A DNA stretch of 64,000 nucleotides from Variovorax sp. PMC12 (lineage in GTDB: Bacteria > Pseudomonadota > Gammaproteobacteria > Burkholderiales > Burkholderiaceae_C): assembly GCF_003019815.1 (NCBI RefSeq), contig NZ_CP027774.1, forward strand, positions 1,077,941 to 1,141,940, given 5' to 3'. The notes beneath the pieces were generated by a model. It saw only the letters and a list, made by a program, of their open reading frames with translations. It had not been told where the DNA came from and made no database searches. This document shows, piece after piece, positions 58,946 to 64,000 of the stretch; the first letter of the stretch is position 1, and the number at the start of each line of letters is the position of its first letter. The position numbers and the translations under genes were made by a program.

Positions 58946-61213
58946 TCAGTTGATCGGCAGGGTGGACAGCGGCTTGTTCGACAGGAAGATCGACTGCAGC
59001 TCGGCATCGGTCAGCACGCGGTTCCACATCGCCAGGTCGCCGAAGTGGTGCTGGTACGTCGGTGCGGTTGCGCACTTTCCGGCGAAATACGGCGGTGTGA
59101 CCGTGCCGTTGCACTTGTTCATCAGGAAGGTGCCGGTGCCGTCGTCGCCGATGCCCCATTGCGGATACGGCGAGAGCTTCGAGAGGTCGACGGTGCCCGT
59201 CGACTTGCCCACGGCCACGCGGTTGGTCGTGCTCGTCACCGGATCGAACACGTACATGTTCATGGTCTTGGCCACGCCGTCGACCGAGAAGGCGATGTAC
59301 ACCCAGCGGTTGACGGTGATCTGCGTGTAAGGGCTGGTCGGTCCGTCCGCACGCACGCCCCCGCCGGAACCGATGTTGAATGCCACGCCGCACTGGTTGC
59401 CCGAGCTGGCGAACAGGCCGATCGCGACGCCGGCGTTGCCGCCGCTGACGTAGCTCTTGTTCGAGATGATCGTCACGTTGTTCGTGGCCACGCACGAAGG
59501 CGTCTTGAACCAGAGCCCGATCGTGAACTGCGGCGCGGTGCCCGTGGAGATGTCGAAACCGCTGGCCGGCGTGAGCTTGTAGCCCTCGAGGCCATTGGTG
59601 TTGACGAAGTTCGTGTCCACCAGCAGGCCGTTGCTGCCAGCGAACGGCCCCGGCACGACGAGGCCGGCCGCGGCCGGAAGATCGCTGGCGGCCGGTCCCA
59701 TCGTGCTGTGCGCCATCGCGTCGACCGGCGGCAGCGTGGCGCTGAACGGGTAATAGGAGACCAGCCCGTTCTTCAGCGTCGATGCCAGCGGCACCGGCGG
59801 AACATACGACACGGGCGGCGAAAGCGTGGCCTTGGACACGGCAGCCGCGCCTTCGCCGGCTTGCACCGTGTAGCTCAGCTGGTACGTGCCCTTGGCGCTC
59901 AGGACCTGCGAAAGCTGGTTGTCGGTGTACGACGTGGTGCCGGCCGGCAGCTTCGACGCGATGACCTGCCCGTCACGCAGCACGGTGATCGTGCCGGTCG
60001 AGGGCGCCACCCAGTTCAGCACCACGTTCGCGTCGGCGGAGCTGTTGTTGCCGACGGACGCGGTCAACTGCGATACGGGCTGCGCACCGATGAGCGGGCC
60101 GCCCTCCATCAAGGAGGTCTTCGCGTCCGGCAGCGCGCCCAGGTAGCCGAGCACGGTCGGCGTCACGTCGGCGATGCTGGCGTAGGCATACAGGTCGGCC
60201 AGCTTCGCGGGCAACGGGGCGCCCACGCCTTGGGCTGCGATGTTGGCGGCCTGGTTGAGGCCGATGAAGGTGCTCGACTCGGGCACCAGCGGCAGCCCGT
60301 CGTCCTGGCTGTTCGCGCTGAGGCCATGGTTGCCGGTCACCACGATCAGCCAGCGGCTGTTTCCGCGCTTGGCGGTGGCGGCGACGAGGATGCCGACCGC
60401 CTTGTCCAGCTTGGCCAGCGTGCCAGCGTACTGGGTGGAGCCGAGCCCGAAGTCGAGCCCGGCGTCTTTCGTCGAGCGGTACTGCGCCAGCACCGTGGCG
60501 TAGTCGCCGCCGATCAGTTGCACGGCCTGCGTGGTCACGCAATCGGTGGCGGCCGCATCCTTCGAACAGTCGCTGAGGGAGTCGAGGTAGCCGCTCTCGT
60601 GATCCGATGAAAGCAGCTGGGCCAGGCCGGCGGAAGCGACGGCGGCGCCGTTCGACCCGGTGTTCTTCTGGCGGGCCATCTGGAACACCGAGGGCATTCG
60701 CAGTGCCTGCTTGGGCGCGTCGGACATCACCTGGTGGCGGTTGGCCCAGGTGCCGGTCAGCAGCGTGGCCCAGCCGGGCGTGTCTAGCGTGGGTTGCTGG
60801 CTCGGCGCGCCGGCAACGCCGCCGCTGTAGGCCAGCCGCACTTCGAGCTTGGCGAGGTTAGGCAGCGTGCCGGCGGCGATGCCGTTCTGCACGGCGCTAT
60901 AGGTAGCACCGTCGAGGTCGATGACCAGCGTGCGGTTGGCTGCCGGGGCGGACGGTGCACTGGGCGCGGCACCTTCAGGCGACGACGGGACTGGCAAGGC
61001 CAGGGCCGCGCCGCCTCCGCCGCTGCCGCCACCGCAGCCGCTCAGCGCCGCGACCAGCGTTGCAGCGAGCGCAACGACACGCGTCCATGCAGCGGTGCGT
61101 TGCCGCGGACCTCGGGGGCCCGAGGCATTGCAGATGGTCGCAGGCTCCTGCCGATGAAGCGTCCGCACGGCGGCGCCTGAAAAGCGATGGGAAGAGAGTT
61201 GCTCGACTGACAT
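58946..61213 (-). CDS. Alkaline-phosphatase-superfamily lipoprotein with C-terminal LamG-like domain
   Basis: 755 residues. A basic N-terminus of about 40 residues precedes the export signal and lipobox (VALAATLVAALSGC), then a GGGSGGGG linker. The phosphodiesterase/alkaline phosphatase domain (about 90-400) has LVIDLDGATYSAV, the probable nucleophile Thr in PTLDTPGWATLLTG, and VTGNHGLSANSQDDG. A small Ig-like region (about 410-500) leads to a LamG/concanavalin-like domain (about 530-750; TIGLWFKTPSC, VYIAFSVDGVAKTMNMYV). It should release phosphate from an extracellular ester or diester; the LamG part may bind a surface or glycan. Start 61213 is the best in-frame ATG. Confidence 0.82.
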   Translation of the reverse strand: MSVEQLSSHRFSGAAVRTLHRQEPATICNASGPRGPRQRTAAWTRVVALAATLVAALSGCGGGSGGGGAALALPVPSSPEGAAPSAPSAPAANRTLVIDLDGATYSAVQNGIAAGTLPNLAKLEVRLAYSGGVAGAPSQQPTLDTPGWATLLTGTWANRHQVMSDAPKQALRMPSVFQMARQKNTGSNGAAVASAGLAQLLSSDHESGYLDSLSDCSKDAAATDCVTTQAVQLIGGDYATVLAQYRSTKDAGLDFGLGSTQYAGTLAKLDKAVGILVAATAKRGNSRWLIVVTGNHGLSANSQDDGLPLVPESSTFIGLNQAANIAAQGVGAPLPAKLADLYAYASIADVTPTVLGYLGALPDAKTSLMEGGPLIGAQPVSQLTASVGNNSSADANVVLNWVAPSTGTITVLRDGQVIASKLPAGTTSYTDNQLSQVLSAKGTYQLSYTVQAGEGAAAVSKATLSPPVSYVPPVPLASTLKNGLVSYYPFSATLPPVDAMAHSTMGPAASDLPAAAGLVVPGPFAGSNGLLVDTNFVNTNGLEGYKLTPASGFDISTGTAPQFTIGLWFKTPSCVATNNVTIISNKSYVSGGNAGVAIGLFASSGNQCGVAFNIGSGGGVRADGPTSPYTQITVNRWVYIAFSVDGVAKTMNMYVFDPVTSTTNRVAVGKSTGTVDLSKLSPYPQWGIGDDGTGTFLMNKCNGTVTPPYFAGKCATAPTYQHHFGDLAMWNRVLTDAELQSIFLSNKPLSTLPIN

Positions 61214-61353
61214 TTTTTTCGACGACCTCTGGTGTGGGAGTGGTCGAATTACAGAAGAGGGAGGTGACGTCAGAGCGACGAAAGCCCATGGGTATTTCGG
61301 CAGTTCTGTCGGTTTTTTCGTCAGATCGGACGCCCTCTCCCTGGCCCTCGCTA

Positions 61354-62802
61354 TTACCAGGGCAGCGAATAGGTCTTGCAATTGGTGAAGCTTTTCATGG
61401 CCTCGAGGACGCCTTCCTTGTAGCCCAGGCCCGAGTCCTTGATGCCGCCGAAGGGTGTGAGCTCCAGCCGGTAGCCCGGCACCTCGCGCACATTGACGCT
61501 GCCCACGTTCAGCTCGCGGATGAAGCGCGTGATGTAGTCCATGCGGTTGGTGCACACCGCCGAGGACAGGCCATAGGCCGTGCCGTTGGAGATGCGGATC
61601 GCCTCCTCGATGTTCTTGAACCGGATCACCGGCGACACCGGCCCGAAGGTCTCGTGCTTGGCCACCGTCATCTGCGGGTCCACATGGTCGAGCACCGTGG
61701 GCGAATAGAGCGCGCCGCGGCGCTCGTTGCCACACAGCAGCCTCGCGCCCGCCTTGATGGCCTCGTTGACCACCGACTCGAACTGGATCGCCGCCGCCTC
61801 GTCGATCACCGTGCCCATGTCGGTGGCCGGATCCATCGGGTCGCCGTACTTCAGGGCCCTGGTCTTGGCCACCAGCAGTTCGACGAACCGGTCGGCCACC
61901 GCCTCATGCACCAGCATGCGCTTGATGGCGGTGCAGCGCTGGCCCGAATTCTTGTAGGAGCCGCTGGCCGCCAGCGTCGCGGCCTCCTCGATGTCGGCGT
62001 CTTCCATCACGATGATCGGATCGTTGCCGCCCAGCTCCAGGATCTGCCGCTTGTAGACCGCCTTGCCCGCGATGTACTTGCCGATGGCCACGCCGCCGGT
62101 GAAGGTGACGAGGTCGACGTCGGCGCTCGTGAGCATCTCGTCGGCGATCTCGCGCGGGTCGCCGGTGATCACCGACAGCATCTGCGGCGGCAGTCCCGCC
62201 TCGTACAGGATGTCGGCCAGGATGAAGGCGGTGAGCGGGGTCTTCTCGCTGGGCTTGAGCACCATGCGGTTGTTGGTGGCGACGGACGGCGCCACCTTGT
62301 GGATCACCTGGTTCAACGGATGGTTGAACGGCGTGATGGCGGTGATCGCGCCCTGCAGCGGCTCACGCAGCGTGTAGACCTTGCGGCTCTTGCCGTGGTG
62401 CGTGAGGTCGCAGGAGAACACCTGGCCGTCGTCCACCAGGGCCTGGTTGGCCGCGAACAGCAGCACATCGGAGGCGCGGCCCACCTCGTACAGCGAGTCC
62501 TTGCGGCACAGGCCCGACTCCATGGTGATGACGCGCGAGATCTCATCCAGGCGCGAGGCGATGATCTCCCCCGCGCGCATCAGGATCTTGTAGCGCTCGT
62601 AGCGCGTGAGGGTGGGCTTGTAGTCGCGCGCGATCCTGTAGGCCACCCGCAGGTCCTCGAGCGAGGCCTTGGGCACGGTGGCGATCACTTCGCCGGTGTA
62701 GGGGTAGGTGACTTCGATCGTGCGATCGCGATAGACCTTTTCCCCGGCGATGCGCAGCGCTTCCTTGTGGATGGTGCCTGGCTTCAGCATGGCTTGGCTC
62801 AT
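61354..62802 (-). CDS. phnY: Phosphonoacetaldehyde dehydrogenase PhnY
   Basis: Oxidises phosphonoacetaldehyde to phosphonoacetate with NAD+. The 482 residues are of ALDH type, with catalytic Cys290 (KNSGQRCTAIKR), general base Glu256 (QILELGGNDPIIV) and the TPFNHPLNQVIHKVAPSVAT cofactor loop. The closest recognised type is PhnY, consistent with phnA immediately upstream on the same strand (14 bases). The pathway is 2-aminoethylphosphonate to phosphonoacetaldehyde (a transaminase, PhnW, expected outside the window), then PhnY, then PhnA. Confidence 0.93.
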   Translation of the reverse strand: MSQAMLKPGTIHKEALRIAGEKVYRDRTIEVTYPYTGEVIATVPKASLEDLRVAYRIARDYKPTLTRYERYKILMRAGEIIASRLDEISRVITMESGLCRKDSLYEVGRASDVLLFAANQALVDDGQVFSCDLTHHGKSRKVYTLREPLQGAITAITPFNHPLNQVIHKVAPSVATNNRMVLKPSEKTPLTAFILADILYEAGLPPQMLSVITGDPREIADEMLTSADVDLVTFTGGVAIGKYIAGKAVYKRQILELGGNDPIIVMEDADIEEAATLAASGSYKNSGQRCTAIKRMLVHEAVADRFVELLVAKTRALKYGDPMDPATDMGTVIDEAAAIQFESVVNEAIKAGARLLCGNERRGALYSPTVLDHVDPQMTVAKHETFGPVSPVIRFKNIEEAIRISNGTAYGLSSAVCTNRMDYITRFIRELNVGSVNVREVPGYRLELTPFGGIKDSGLGYKEGVLEAMKSFTNCKTYSLPW

Positions 62803-62816
62803 GAGGTTCTCCGCAG

Positions 62817-63998
62817 TTACTGAGCGTGGTTCAGGGCGAGGTCGAGCGCGTCGAAGTTGCGCAGCCGGCGCCCGGCGGCGATCCCGGTGACCGGTCGGTT
62901 GCAGATCAGCGGCACGCGCTGCTCCGAGACGCCGCCGTGCGAGCGCAGCGGCACTTCGAGGGCCGACAGGTCGTGCCGGCTGGCCGAGGTGCCGATGACC
63001 GTGCTCTGCTCGCTGACGACCACGATGTCGCCGATGCGGTCCGGCGGCAGCTCGAATCGCTCGGCGGCTTCCTTGCGCGAGAGCACCAGCTCCATGCCGG
63101 GAATGCCCTTGATGCGCTCGATCCAGCCGGGCACGCTTGCCTGCGCAGGCACGTACACGGTGGCGAAGGAGCCGAGCGCACCGTGGTGCACCACGTAGGG
63201 GTCGGTGATCGGCAGGATGACCCTTGCCTCGTCCTGGCCGTACCAGCCGTCGAGCACGTCCTGCAGGTAGATGACCTTGGGCGCGCCTTGCGCGTCGTGC
63301 TTGTCGTTCATGCCGTGGTCGGCGGTGACGACGATGGTGGCGCCCATTGCATCGAGCTGCGACAGGTAGCCATCCATCATGGCGTAGAAGGCATTGGCCG
63401 CCGGACTGCCCGGTGCGGCCTTGTGCTGCACGTAGTCGGTGGTCGAGAGGTACATCAGGTCGGGGCGCCTCGACGCCATCAGCTTCACGCCGGCGGCGAA
63501 CACGAACTCCGACAGTTCGGCGCTGTAGACCGAGGGCACGGGCATGCCGACCATGTCGAGCACGTTGTCGATGCCGTTCTCCTCCATCGTGACCTGGTCG
63601 GACTTCTCGGAGGAAAAGCAGATGCCCTTCATGCGGTGGCCCAGGAGCTTGCGCAGCTTGTCCTTGGCGGTGACCACGGCGACCTTGGCGCCTGCGTCGG
63701 CAAAGGCGGCGAGCACGGTGCCCGCGCGCAGGTACTTGGGGTCATTCATCATGACTTCCTGGCCGAGTTCGCGGTCGAAGAAGTAGTTGCCGCAGATGCC
63801 GTGCACCGCCGGCGGCGCGCCGGTCACGATGGACAGGTTGTTCGGGTTGGTGAACGAGGGCACCACGCAGTCGGCCAGCAGGTCGGCACCGGACTTCCTC
63901 ATGCGGTCGAAATACGGGGCCACGCCTGCGGCGATGGCTGCGTCCAGGTACGCCGGCTCGCAGCCGTCCACGCACACCACGACGACCGGGCGCGACAT
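62817..63998 (-). CDS. phnA: Phosphonoacetate hydrolase PhnA
   Basis: Cleaves the carbon-phosphorus bond of phosphonoacetate to acetate and phosphate. The 393 residues have the alkaline phosphatase-superfamily fold with the di-zinc site and nucleophile: Asp11 (CVDGCEPAYLD), Thr50 (SFTNPNN), Asp188 and His192 (STTDYVQHK), Asp227 and His228 (TADHGMN) and a late histidine near 354 (RSHGGVSEQ). It begins two bases from the right window edge and is complete. Other genes of the pathway may lie just upstream of the window. Confidence 0.95.
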   Translation of the reverse strand: MSRPVVVVCVDGCEPAYLDAAIAAGVAPYFDRMRKSGADLLADCVVPSFTNPNNLSIVTGAPPAVHGICGNYFFDRELGQEVMMNDPKYLRAGTVLAAFADAGAKVAVVTAKDKLRKLLGHRMKGICFSSEKSDQVTMEENGIDNVLDMVGMPVPSVYSAELSEFVFAAGVKLMASRRPDLMYLSTTDYVQHKAAPGSPAANAFYAMMDGYLSQLDAMGATIVVTADHGMNDKHDAQGAPKVIYLQDVLDGWYGQDEARVILPITDPYVVHHGALGSFATVYVPAQASVPGWIERIKGIPGMELVLSRKEAAERFELPPDRIGDIVVVSEQSTVIGTSASRHDLSALEVPLRSHGGVSEQRVPLICNRPVTGIAAGRRLRNFDALDLALNHAQ

Positions 63999-64000
63999 CC

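Noticed and set aside
61214..61353. Possible Pho box upstream of the alkaline-phosphatase-like gene (CTGACGA-like repeats near 61312-61330)
   Set aside because: The match to the CTGTCAT-type direct repeats with correct spacing is too weak to claim phosphate control from sequence alone.
1..64000. CRISPR arrays, tRNA or rRNA genes, complete insertion sequences
   Set aside because: No regularly spaced repeats, cloverleaf genes, rRNA stretches or transposase genes with terminal repeats were seen while reading the window.

Overview
The window is about 64 kb of GC-rich DNA packed with genes. Gene content and protein style point to a betaproteobacterium of the Comamonadaceae, most like Variovorax: a cbb3 oxidase cluster with ANR/FNR boxes, many TRAP and Tct solute carriers, several LysR/IclR regulators and lipoproteins with poly-glycine linkers. 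That placement is inferred from overall character, not from a marker gene. I saw no rRNA, tRNA, CRISPR array or complete insertion sequence.

Layout. 1-6.4 kb (minus): ccoNOQP, ccoG (cut by the window edge), ccoS and ccoI, the high-affinity cbb3 oxidase and its assembly genes. A uspA gene is divergent, and perfect FNR/ANR boxes lie at both promoters. 7.1-10.6 kb (plus): a ThuA-like lipoprotein and a PQQ-type dehydrogenase lipoprotein with a C-terminal cupredoxin-like tail, ending at a strong bidirectional terminator. 10.7-17.4 kb: a minus-strand TRAP operon (dctP, type II dehydroquinase, dctQ, dctM, ELWxxDGT protein), then a divergent IclR regulator and a second dctP. The same three-part TTTCC/GGAAA operator precedes both the TRAP operon and the ThuA/PQQ pair, so the two loci are probably one regulon. 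17.5-19 kb: a TetR/SDR divergent pair around a perfect operator.

19.3-24.8 kb (plus): an RsbR-RsbS-RsbT partner-switching module, a protein with an RsbW-like ATPase joined to a PP2C phosphatase, a soluble histidine kinase and a hybrid kinase. No sigma-B-like gene is nearby. 24.8-33.2 kb (minus): a PoxB-like pyruvate oxidase, two tandem TctB-TctA pairs without TctC, and an OmpR/EnvZ-type two-component system. 33.3-42.7 kb: an integrase fragment, an AstE/AspA-like deacylase, the large helicase Lhr, an MgtC-like protein, and an aldehyde dehydrogenase divergent from a LysR gene. 42.7-44.6 kb: a YhcG/DUF1016 PD-(D/E)XK nuclease with internal palindromes and a DUF1566 lipoprotein.

44.7-49.9 kb (plus): a siaABCD-like operon (PP2C phosphatase, kinase, SiaC, diguanylate cyclase) extended by a REC-DUF3369-GGDEF-EAL protein, so c-di-GMP synthesis and breakdown are encoded together. 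49.9-51.7 kb (minus): an acetolactate synthase large subunit with no small subunit beside it. 52-64 kb: organophosphorus use. It holds a phnDCE-type ABC importer with a divergent LysR gene, a second paralogous LysR gene, an operon of alkaline-phosphatase-superfamily lipoprotein, small lipoprotein and phosphocholine-type phospholipase C, and finally phnY and phnA, which turn phosphonoacetaldehyde into acetate and phosphate.
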